From Arthrobacter sp. GMC3 (GTDB taxonomy: Bacteria > Actinomycetota > Actinomycetes > Actinomycetales > Micrococcaceae), in assembly GCF_002929305.1 (NCBI RefSeq), contig NZ_PJIO01000007.1, positions 1-64,000 of the forward strand: DNA of 64,000 nt. The letters are read 5' to 3'. Under the pieces are notes generated by a model. It made no database searches, was not told the origin of the DNA, and saw only the letters and a program-made list of their open reading frames with translations. Each line of letters begins with the position of its first letter. The stretch's first letter is position 1. The position numbers and the translations under genes were made by a program. This document shows, one piece after another, positions 56,678-64,000 of this stretch.

Positions 56678-59215
56678 ATGGCGGAGCTCGACATTCCCCA
56701 ACTGTGCCTGGTGGTGTTGGTTGGCGCCAGCGGCTCGGGCAAGTCAACCTTCGCGCGCAGCCACTTTGAGCCCTTCGAGATCCTGTCCAGCGACTTCTTC
56801 CGCGGGCTGGTGTCCAACGATGAGAACGACCAGGGTGCCACCAAGGCCGCCTTTGAGTCGCTGCAGTTTGTGGCGGGGAAGAGACTCGACGCCGGGCTAC
56901 TCACCGTGGTCGATGCAACCAGTGTGCAACCGGAGGCGCGGCACCAGCTGGTCCAATTGGCAAGGGACCATGACGTGCTTCCGGTTGCCGTGGTTTTCGA
57001 TATGCCCGAGGCTCTGTGCCTGGCCCGTAATACCCAACGTACTGACCGCACCTTGGCTGCCAGAGTCATCAAGCGGCAACAGGACCAGTTGCGCAGGTCC
57101 CTGAAATCCTTGGGAAGGGAGGGGTTTCGAAACGTCCACATTCTACGCACCGAGGAGGAGGTCGCTACGGCTACGTTCAGGCGCCAGCGGCTGCTCAATG
57201 ACTTCCGGGACGACACCGGGCCCTTTGACGTCATCGGTGATGTCCATGGCTGCCGGGCAGAGCTGGAGACCCTTCTGGCGAAGCTCGGCTATGTAGTAGA
57301 GCAGGACGGGCAAGGTCGAGCCGTTGATGCCATCCATCCGCACGGACGGAAGGCAGTATTTGTTGGTGACCTTGTGGACCGGGGGCCCGACAGCCCGGGA
57401 GTGCTTCGGCTGGTCATGGGCATGGTGCGCAATGGGCACGCCCTTGCCGTGCCCGGTAACCACGAGGACAAACTGGTCAGGGCCCTGCGTGGAAAGAATG
57501 TCCAGACAGGGCACGGACTCGCCGAAACACTGGCACAGCTGGCAGCCGAGCCGCCGGTATTCCGGGCGGAAGTTGAGAGCTTTTGTGACGGACTCGTTTC
57601 GCACTTGGTTCTGGACAAGGGCCGGCTGGTGGTGGCGCACGCGGGTCTGGTCGAGGCCTACCACGGCAGGGCATCGGCCCGCGTGCGCTCATTCGCCCTG
57701 TACGGCGATACGACGGGCGAGACCGATGATTATGGCCTTCCCGTCCGCCTGCCCTGGGCAGAGGGCTACAGGGGTGCTGCAACGGTCCTGTACGGCCATA
57801 CGCCCACCGTCGACGCGGAATGGGTTAACGGAACCATGTGCCTGGATACCGGATGCGTCTTTGGCGGCAAGCTCACGGCACTTCGCTACCCCGAAAAAGA
57901 AGTGGTCCAGGTGGCAGCCCACAGGGTTTGGTCCGAACCAATAAGGCCCCTCGAAGCAGAGGCGCCTGCTATCCAAAAGCGCACGGCAGACATGCTGAAG
58001 ATCGACGACGTGCTAGGGAAGCACGTGGTTCAAACACGGACCCACGGGCGGATCGGCGTTCGCGAGCAATACGCCGCCGGAGCACTGGAAGTCATGAGCC
58101 GGTGGGCCACAGACCCGCGCTGGATGCCCTACCTGCCGCCCACCATGAGTCCGACAAACGCATCCGCAATCGACGGCTATCTGGAACACCCTGTGGAGGC
58201 GTTCTCCGGATACCGCAAAGATGGGGTTTCCAGAGTCATCTGCGAGGAGAAACATATGGGGTCCCGGGCAGTGGTACTGCTCAGCAGAAGGCCAGAAAGG
58301 TTCAACGCGCCGCCTCATTGGCGCGGCACCGTCTACACGCGGACCGGGAGACCCTTCTTTGATGGCGCCCAATCCAACGAGTTCCTGACCATACTCGACG
58401 CGGCGTTTGAACGGACAGGAGTCTGGGCGGAGTTGGAAACAGACTGGGTACTCCTCGATGCAGAATTGCTCCCGTGGTCTCTCAAGGCCGGCGACATGAT
58501 TCGCAACCAGTATGCGGCTGTGGGGGCCGCAGCCACCGCGTCCCTGGCCACTTCCGTCGCCGCACTTAAGCAGGCCGCGGGCAACGGCAGTGATGTGGCG
58601 AAATTGCTGCAGCGCACACAAACCCGGGAGAAGAACGCTCACGCCTATGTTGCGGCCTACAGAAACTACAGCGCACCAGCGGATGGCCTGGACGGTGTAC
58701 AACTGGCGCCGTTCCAGATCCTTGCCAGTGAAGGAAAAACCTATCACCACCGGGATCATGGCTGGCACCTGAGCATCATGGACCGGCTGGCGGAGGCCAA
58801 TCCGACGCTTATTCGGCCAACGCGTTCCATCGTAGTTGATGTCCACGACGAAGCCTCAGTGCTCGCTGGTACCCAGTGGTGGGAATCATTGACAGCGGAC
58901 GGGGGAGAAGGCATGGTGGTGAAACCTCTCGACAACCTTACTCTCGGGTCCAAAGGCATGGTCCAGGCCGGCATCAAGGTTAGGGGAAAAGAGTACCTGC
59001 GAATTATCTATGGGCCTGACTATGCCGAGCCGGCAAATCTGTCCCGACTCCGGGACCGTAACTCTGCGCACAAGAAGTCGATGGCTCTGCGAGAGTATGC
59101 GCTCGGGATCGAGGCCCTCGAACGACTGGTGGCAGGTGAGCCGCTGTGGCGGGTGCATCAAGCAGTGTTCGCTGTCCTGGCGATGGAATCCGAAGCCGTG
59201 GACCCGAGACTGTGA
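56678..59215 (+). CDS. pnkp: Polynucleotide kinase-phosphatase-ligase Pnkp (RNA repair)
   Basis: 845 residues in three catalytic modules. The kinase (about 1-175) has P-loop GASGSGKST (16-24). The calcineurin-type 2',3' phosphatase (about 182-470) has GDVHG (187-191), GDLVDRG (230-236) and GNHED (260-264). The ligase/adenylyltransferase (about 480-845) has the nucleotidyl Lys525 in CEEKHMGSR. It heals and, with Hen1, seals RNA cut by ribotoxins. It lies two bases after hen1. All key residues appear intact. Confidence 0.95.
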   Translation: MAELDIPQLCLVVLVGASGSGKSTFARSHFEPFEILSSDFFRGLVSNDENDQGATKAAFESLQFVAGKRLDAGLLTVVDATSVQPEARHQLVQLARDHDVLPVAVVFDMPEALCLARNTQRTDRTLAARVIKRQQDQLRRSLKSLGREGFRNVHILRTEEEVATATFRRQRLLNDFRDDTGPFDVIGDVHGCRAELETLLAKLGYVVEQDGQGRAVDAIHPHGRKAVFVGDLVDRGPDSPGVLRLVMGMVRNGHALAVPGNHEDKLVRALRGKNVQTGHGLAETLAQLAAEPPVFRAEVESFCDGLVSHLVLDKGRLVVAHAGLVEAYHGRASARVRSFALYGDTTGETDDYGLPVRLPWAEGYRGAATVLYGHTPTVDAEWVNGTMCLDTGCVFGGKLTALRYPEKEVVQVAAHRVWSEPIRPLEAEAPAIQKRTADMLKIDDVLGKHVVQTRTHGRIGVREQYAAGALEVMSRWATDPRWMPYLPPTMSPTNASAIDGYLEHPVEAFSGYRKDGVSRVICEEKHMGSRAVVLLSRRPERFNAPPHWRGTVYTRTGRPFFDGAQSNEFLTILDAAFERTGVWAELETDWVLLDAELLPWSLKAGDMIRNQYAAVGAAATASLATSVAALKQAAGNGSDVAKLLQRTQTREKNAHAYVAAYRNYSAPADGLDGVQLAPFQILASEGKTYHHRDHGWHLSIMDRLAEANPTLIRPTRSIVVDVHDEASVLAGTQWWESLTADGGEGMVVKPLDNLTLGSKGMVQAGIKVRGKEYLRIIYGPDYAEPANLSRLRDRNSAHKKSMALREYALGIEALERLVAGEPLWRVHQAVFAVLAMESEAVDPRL

Positions 59216-59251
59216 CCGCCAGCTGAGCCGGGCAATGAAAAGATGGGTGCC

Positions 59252-59719
59252 ATGAAGATTGAACTGCGCACCATGAACCAAGAAGATCTATACCGCTGGA
59301 TCCGCTGGTCCCGGGACGACTATGCCAAAGACAGGGTACTCTCCGGGGAGTCCGAAGAGCTCGCTAAGGCCAAGGCAGAATTGTCGTTCGCCACTTACTT
59401 TCCCGACGGCGCGCCTTTGGAAAGTCACTTTGTCTACGACGTCTTCGCTGGTGAAGAAGTGGTCGGCTACTTGTGGATCGGACCGGAGTCGCCCGCCCGC
59501 GGCGGCGCCTGGTGGGTGTGGGACGTCGGAGTCTATACGGGGCATCGAGGTAACGGGTATGGTCGGGCGGCGATGCTCTTGGCAGAGGATGAGGTGACAC
59601 GGCAGGGTGGACTCGAGTTGGGATTGCACGTGTTTGGATTCAACACGGCCGCCCGAGCCCTTTATGATTCGCTGGGGTACACGCCCACGTCGATAAGAAT
59701 GAGCAAGAAGCTAGGCTAG
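59252..59719 (+). CDS. GNAT family N-acetyltransferase
   Basis: 155 residues from ATG 59252 (an ATG at 59243 is also possible). The acetyl-CoA loop is VYTGHRGNGYGRAAM, with the C-terminal FNTAARALYDSLGYTPTSIRM typical of GNAT proteins. A YLWIG strand precedes the loop. The substrate is unknown. It lies 36 bases after pnkp, so it may be co-transcribed with the RNA-repair pair; a parS site follows its stop. Confidence 0.88.
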   Translation: MKIELRTMNQEDLYRWIRWSRDDYAKDRVLSGESEELAKAKAELSFATYFPDGAPLESHFVYDVFAGEEVVGYLWIGPESPARGGAWWVWDVGVYTGHRGNGYGRAAMLLAEDEVTRQGGLELGLHVFGFNTAARALYDSLGYTPTSIRMSKKLG

Positions 59720-59732
59720 CCGGCAACTTGCA

Positions 59733-59748
59733 CGTTTCACGTGAAACA
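59733..59748. promoter_or_regulatory. parS site between GNAT and trxA
   Basis: CGTTTCACGTGAAACA, 15 of 16 consensus positions. It is the rightmost of six parS or parS-like sites, which span about 9.5 kb. Confidence 0.9.
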
Positions 59749-59858
59749 CTCGGTCGGACCTCAACAGAAGAGGGAATGGGCCCCGACGGGCCACGTTCAA
59801 GGAAAATGAGGTGCGAGCTTTTGACGCTTAGGATCAATCTGGGAGAAGCCACTTAAAG

Positions 59859-59891
59859 AGGTATGGACCGGACAAGGTCCGGTCCATACCT
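59859..59891 (-). terminator. Terminator of trxB-trxA
   Basis: Perfect 15-base arms AGGTATGGACCGGAC and GTCCGGTCCATACCT with loop AAG, followed on the minus strand by CTTTAAG. It lies 18 bases after the trxA stop. Confidence 0.85.
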
Positions 59892-59909
59892 GACTATATT
59901 AGCGGCCGC

Positions 59910-60236
59910 TTACTTCAAGTACTCGGCAAACTCTTTTTCAATGTACTGCTTGGGGCGGGCTCCAATGACGGTGCTCTTGACTTCGCCACCCTCGAACAGG
60001 TAAACGGCCGGAATGGAAGTGATTCCATACTTGGCCGAGATGGCCGGGTTGGCGTCAACGTCCACCTTGATGACCTGAACCTTGTCGGCGTACTCGACAG
60101 AAATTTCATCGAGGATGGGGCCGAGCTTGCGGCACGGACCGCACCATTCTGCCCAGAAGTCGACGATGACCGGCTTATCGGCATTGAGTACGTCTTCGGC
60201 GAAGCTTGCGTCGGTGGCGTTTTTTGCATTGCTCAT
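59910..60236 (-). CDS. trxA: Thioredoxin
   Basis: 108 residues from ATG 60236, with GAAAGAAACC upstream. The active site is WAEWCGPCRKL, and the cis-proline segment is GITSIPAVYLF. It is a cytoplasmic disulfide reductant recycled by the adjacent thioredoxin reductase. It lies 16 bases after trxB in one operon. Its length is typical. Confidence 0.97.
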   Translation of the reverse strand: MSNAKNATDASFAEDVLNADKPVIVDFWAEWCGPCRKLGPILDEISVEYADKVQVIKVDVDANPAISAKYGITSIPAVYLFEGGEVKSTVIGARPKQYIEKEFAEYLK

Positions 60237-60252
60237 GTCAGGTTTCTTTCTC

Positions 60253-61209
60253 TTAGGAATCCAGCTCGGCCAGGTAGTGCTCCACATCCAGGGCGGCAAC
60301 ACAGCCCGACCCTGAAGCGGTGATGGCCTGGCGGTACGTGGGGTCAATGACGTCGCCAGCGGCGAATACGCCCGGGATTGAAGTCTTGGAAGAACGGCCG
60401 GCCACGGCGATAGTTCCAGCTTCGGTCAGATCCAAAACGTCCTTGACCAGGTCAACGCGAGGATCGTTGCCTATGGCAACAAATACACCCGTGACGGCAA
60501 GCTCGCTCTTTTCGCCCGTGACCAAGTTGTTCAAACGGAGGCCGGTAACCTTGGCATCGCCGTCGATTCCCACAACCTCGGAGTTCCAAACAAATTTGAT
60601 CTTCGGGTGGTTCAGTGCACGTGCTGCCATGATCTTGGAGGCGCGCAGGGTGTCGCGGCGGTGCACTACCGTCACGGACTCGGCGAACTTTGTCAGGAAG
60701 ATGGCCTCTTCCATGGCAGAGTCGCCACCACCGATGACCGCAATGTTCTGGCCCTTGAAGAAGAAGCCGTCGCAGGTTGCACACCAGCTGACGCCATGGC
60801 CGGAGAGACGCTTCTCGTCGGGCAGGCCTAGCTCGCGGTATGCCGAGCCAGTGGAGATGATGACAGTGCGCGCCTTGAATTCCTGGCCGTCGGCCAAGGT
60901 CACAGTCTTGACCGCGCCCTCAAGTGAAACTGAGGCAACGTCGTCGTACATGACCTCAGTGCCAAAGCGCTCGGCCTGTTTGCCGAAGTTCTCCATCAAG
61001 TCAGGACCCATAATGCCGTCCGGGAAGCCGGGGAAGTTCTCCACATCCGTGGTGTTCATCAGCTCGCCGCCGGCGGTGACGGAACCGGCGATCATCAGCG
61101 GTTTCAGATCGGCGCGTGCCGTGTAAATGGCGGCCGTGTAGCCTGCGGGTCCGGAGCCAACGATGATGACGTCGCGGACATCGCTGACGGGGGTAGCTTG
61201 CGTGGTCAC
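60253..61209 (-). CDS. trxB: Thioredoxin reductase
   Basis: 318 residues from GTG 61209 (GAGGAA nine bases upstream); longer starts at 61233 or 61254 are less likely. The FAD motif is [13 protein letters not shown], the redox-active site is CATC in [10 protein letters not shown], and the NADPH motif is [11 protein letters not shown]. It transfers electrons from NADPH to thioredoxin. The C-terminal [18 protein letters not shown] closes the FAD domain. Confidence 0.96.
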   Translation of the reverse strand: MTTQATPVSDVRDVIIVGSGPAGYTAAIYTARADLKPLMIAGSVTAGGELMNTTDVENFPGFPDGIMGPDLMENFGKQAERFGTEVMYDDVASVSLEGAVKTVTLADGQEFKARTVIISTGSAYRELGLPDEKRLSGHGVSWCATCDGFFFKGQNIAVIGGGDSAMEEAIFLTKFAESVTVVHRRDTLRASKIMAARALNHPKIKFVWNSEVVGIDGDAKVTGLRLNNLVTGEKSELAVTGVFVAIGNDPRVDLVKDVLDLTEAGTIAVAGRSSKTSIPGVFAAGDVIDPTYRQAITASGSGCVAALDVEHYLAELDS

Positions 61210-61357
61210 GGGTAAGTGTTCCTCTTCCTTCATCGTTTCAACCAGGGCGGCCATGGCTGCGGGTCATACGTCAGTTCATAACCGGACTTGGCGTCAAGTT
61301 ATTCCGTGCAGGAGCCCCAGAGGGCCTGCCTACATGGTGAATTCTGGGCCTCTATGG

Positions 61358-62731
61358 CTATTTGATGCTGATTTCAGCGATCTTCAAACCATAGGGGTAC
61401 GTCACGAACGGTTGTAGCTTGGGCAGCTGGGTGAAGCTGATAATCACATACTTGGCCTTCACCCCGGGGGCTGCTTTCAAGGTGAAATCCGGGGCGCTGA
61501 AGGAGCCGCTACCGATCTTGGTTGCACCCTCAAGAGACGGCTTGCTGTTGGTGAGGATATTGAACTGCCCACCTGAACCGGCGATCTGGTTGATGGTCAC
61601 CGAATCGATGGTGGATTCTTGTTGCAGCTCAATGGCCAGGTCGATGCTGTCCGTGGCACCGGCAAAGGAGTCATTGGAGAACTCAACCGTGGGCCAGTAC
61701 GTGCCCTTATTGCCGTCGATGGCATCTTTGAGGCGCGGGATGAACTGGTCGCCGTAGTGCACTGCACCGGCCACGTACTGGGTGATGTCGGTGATTCCTG
61801 CGGCAACGGGGGCTACCACGGGGGCCACCGGCGCCGTGCTCGACGCTTGCGGGCCGGCGGAGGTCTCCGACTGCGACTGCGAGGTTGTCGGGTCTTGACC
61901 GCCCGCCACATTGCCACCGTTAAACAGCGATCCAATGTGTGAGAAAGCAAAGATCAACGCGCCCACCACCAACACGCCAACGATGACGCCGGTGAGCCAG
62001 CGGCCTCCTGTGCGGGGAGCGTTCTCGGTGTCCTCGTCCAGATCCTCCTCGACGTCATGACCGGCGCCTTCACTTGCCGCCAGAGCGCCAGAGGGGAACA
62101 CCCCAGCAGCGCGTCCCGTACCGGCGTCGTGGTCGTCATTGATGAATCCGTAGTCATCATCGCTCCACAAAGTCACCTTGGGCGCGGCTGACGGTTCGAC
62201 GGCGGCAGGCGGGGTAGCAGGGGCCGCAGCGGTAGGCGGGGCTACTTGTGGGGCTGCGGGGGTGGGGCGGACCACCGGCGACGGGTGGGCCGGTGTCAAG
62301 GGCGTGTTGTCCTCATAGACATAGGCGCTGCCGGAGGGCGCAACGTCACGGGCCGAGCCGAAGATTTCTGTTCCCAAAGTGTCAGTGAAAAACGGCTCAT
62401 GGTAGACGTCGTCGTCCGAGTGTTCTGTGGGAACCACCAGGTCCAGAAGGTCTACGGGCGACGTCCTGGAAGCGATCAGGTACGTGGCGCCGTCTTGGGT
62501 CCCCAGATCCAGAATGGATACGGCGGAAACACGCTCACCCGTAGCAACTTCACGGGCGCTCTGCGCCAGGTTTCCTGAATTCGAGACGGCTGAGACGAGA
62601 ATGCTGACGGGACGGTTCAAGACCTGGTCCAGTCCGTCCAAAATGACGTCGTCCTCGGCGGAGGCCAAGATTCGGCCGGTCACTTTATAGCGGCCGCCAA
62701 GAATGGAGCCCACGTCGATTGGTTGTGGCAC
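61358..62731 (-). CDS. Membrane pseudokinase beside murJ (MviN-associated)
   Basis: About 457 residues from GTG 62731, five bases after GGAGG. The N-terminal part (about 1-100) resembles the kinase N-lobe opening (GSILGGRYKVTGRIL) but has no catalytic HRD or DFG motif, so it is a pseudokinase. A Pro/Ala-rich linker, one membrane helix (about 255-277) and an extracellular discoidin-like beta domain (about 325-457, with YVAGAVHYGDQFIPRLKDAI) follow. In mycobacteria the equivalent domains are fused to MviN, bind FhaA when phosphorylated and regulate lipid II transport. Here it is a separate gene next to murJ. Confidence 0.8.
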   Translation of the reverse strand: MPQPIDVGSILGGRYKVTGRILASAEDDVILDGLDQVLNRPVSILVSAVSNSGNLAQSAREVATGERVSAVSILDLGTQDGATYLIASRTSPVDLLDLVVPTEHSDDDVYHEPFFTDTLGTEIFGSARDVAPSGSAYVYEDNTPLTPAHPSPVVRPTPAAPQVAPPTAAAPATPPAAVEPSAAPKVTLWSDDDYGFINDDHDAGTGRAAGVFPSGALAASEGAGHDVEEDLDEDTENAPRTGGRWLTGVIVGVLVVGALIFAFSHIGSLFNGGNVAGGQDPTTSQSQSETSAGPQASSTAPVAPVVAPVAAGITDITQYVAGAVHYGDQFIPRLKDAIDGNKGTYWPTVEFSNDSFAGATDSIDLAIELQQESTIDSVTINQIAGSGGQFNILTNSKPSLEGATKIGSGSFSAPDFTLKAAPGVKAKYVIISFTQLPKLQPFVTYPYGLKIAEISIK

Positions 62732-62860
62732 CAAGTCCTCCTTGTAGCGTTTGGGATGGCGGGCTTCGAAACTTCTGCACAGCCTAATCTCAATGATTCT
62801 ATAGGACTTAGCTGAAAATTCAGCGGTTTGCAAGGAACCTCACGGAACGAGGGACGCGAA

Positions 62861-64000
62861 CTACTTCTTTGGCGAAAGTCGTGATCTCACTTTTGAAAGC
62901 AGTGGGCCGGCGATGTCGTCGAGCTCGTGAACGCGCAAAACCTTCAACATGATGACATAAACCACCGCCATGGTGGGGCCCACGATGGCGAGCGTTAGGA
63001 AGGCCGCCAGAATGGAATGCCACATGAATCCCTCCGGATTCGAGCCGCCAAAGAGGGCCAGGACCAATTCACCCACCAACCCGGATACTAGGGCGGCCGC
63101 AAGGAAGCGCATGTGCGCGCGCAAGATCTGGCCTCCGCCATAGTCTCCCAGCTTGGCCCGCAAGAACAAATGGCTAACCACCGGGCCCAACAAATTGCTG
63201 ATGGTGTAGCTGGCGGCAATCCCGTAAATGATCAACGACGGCGGCAACAGTGCGGCCGACAGGGCGGTCCCCAGGCCGATAACCACCATGATGCACTGAA
63301 TGACAAAGGGGGTCTTGGCGTTTTCTTGCGCATAAAAAACCCGGTTAAGTATGAAGTTGATGCTGTAAAAAGGGGCCCCGATGGCCAAAATGGCCAACAC
63401 GATGGCGATTTGGCGGCCGGCGAATTCCTTGTTCCCGCCGAAGAGCATGCCGAATGGTCCGGAAAGGACGATCAAGGCGACACCGGCAAAGACTGTTGCC
63501 ACACCCGTGGTGCGCAACGCACCTGAGAGTGAGCTGCGAAGCTTGGAAAAGTCATGCGAGGCAGCCGCCCGGGCCATGGCAGTGAACATCACTGTGGCAA
63601 TGGAAAGCGCAATGATGGAGTGCGGCATGATGTACAGCTCAACGGCACGGTTGAGTGCGTAAACGCTGGGGATGATTGAATCGGCCGGGTCGACTCCTTC
63701 CGGCATGTCAGCTCCGGGGATCGTGGCGATGCGCAAGATGACCAGGAAGCTCAGATTGCCAACGACCATGGTGCCGATGGTCCAACTGGCGATCTTGGCC
63801 GTGGCACCCAGACCCGTGCCGCGCCAACCAAACTTGGGGCGCAGACCCAAACCGAGGCGGTGCACCGGAATCAGCAACACCACCGACTGGACCACGATGC
63901 CCAGCGTTGCTGTCCCCGCCAGCATCCAGCTTTGCCCGGCAGTCCAGTTGTCTACCGTGTGCTCGGTGGAGGCGGAACTTCCGGCCACCACAATGAACAC
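62861..64000 (-). CDS. murJ: MurJ (MviN) lipid II flippase, C-terminal part
   Basis: 379 residues from the middle of the protein to its natural stop; the start lies beyond the window edge. About eleven hydrophobic helices are visible. Segments such as VELYIMPHSIIALSIATVMFT and NRVFYAQENAKTPFVIQC are typical of MurJ/MviN. It moves lipid II across the membrane for RodA/PbpA and division enzymes. It ends about 130 bases before the pseudokinase start on the same strand, so the two are probably co-transcribed. The C-terminus is short, without a fused pseudokinase. Confidence 0.93.
   Translation of the reverse strand: MFIVVAGSSASTEHTVDNWTAGQSWMLAGTATLGIVVQSVVLLIPVHRLGLGLRPKFGWRGTGLGATAKIASWTIGTMVVGNLSFLVILRIATIPGADMPEGVDPADSIIPSVYALNRAVELYIMPHSIIALSIATVMFTAMARAAASHDFSKLRSSLSGALRTTGVATVFAGVALIVLSGPFGMLFGGNKEFAGRQIAIVLAILAIGAPFYSINFILNRVFYAQENAKTPFVIQCIMVVIGLGTALSAALLPPSLIIYGIAASYTISNLLGPVVSHLFLRAKLGDYGGGQILRAHMRFLAAALVSGLVGELVLALFGGSNPEGFMWHSILAAFLTLAIVGPTMAVVYVIMLKVLRVHELDDIAGPLLSKVRSRLSPKK

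Overview
The window is the replication-origin region of an actinobacterial chromosome, most likely a Micrococcaceae member (Arthrobacter or a close relative). The gene order rpmH-rnpA-yidD-yidC-jag-rsmG-parA-parB next to dnaA-dnaN-gnd-recF-dciA-gyrB-gyrA, the fhaA-fhaB-pstP-rodA-pbpA-pknA-pknB operon, crgA, a class E sortase, a DLW-39 peptide between two tRNA genes, and an rRNA leader of the actinobacterial boxA type all point there. This assignment is inference from synteny and family knowledge; no database was searched.

Layout. 1-360: upstream leader of a leftward rRNA operon lying outside the window. 360-1360: small membrane protein and tRNA-Leu. 1.8-11.4 kb: seven-gene operon for Ser/Thr-kinase control of cell-wall growth, ending in a bidirectional terminator. 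11.4-13.9 kb: glutamine amidotransferase, small membrane protein, sortase, crgA and a tandem-repeat acidic protein. 14.0-15.5 kb: GrpB-like and GNAT proteins. 15.7-29.35 kb: a Tn7-like transposon (TnsA, TniA/TnsB, TniB/TnsC, TniQ) carrying an Abi-C protein, a HipBA pair and a leftward cluster of mostly unrecognised genes that includes a HEPN-motif protein and an XRE-ImmA/IrrE protein. 29.38-29.74 kb: a dense cluster of DnaA boxes about 15 kb from the usual origin. 29.8-34.5 kb: flavin reductase, rhomboid protease, cyclophilin, an amphipathic-repeat protein, an EamA transporter and two tRNAs. 34.6-46.2 kb: gyrase and replication-initiation genes, all leftward, with oriC between dnaA and dnaN. 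46.7-52.3 kb: rightward rpmH to parB. 52.35-55.3 kb: a gene-poor stretch with ParB-binding sites. 55.3-59.7 kb: the Hen1/Pnkp RNA-repair pair and a GNAT. 59.9-64 kb: trxA, trxB, a pseudokinase and murJ (cut by the window end).

Functionally, chromosome initiation (DnaA, DnaN, RecF, DciA, gyrase), segregation (ParA, ParB and six parS or parS-like sites) and envelope growth (RodA, PbpA, MurJ and their PknA/PknB/FhaA/pseudokinase control) are packed around the origin. Two accessory blocks are set into this conserved frame: the Tn7-like defence island and the Hen1/Pnkp block inside the parS zone. The most interesting points are the transposon cargo, the second DnaA-box cluster directly beside its right end, a parS-like site built into the apex of the parB terminator, and the parS-bearing gene desert.
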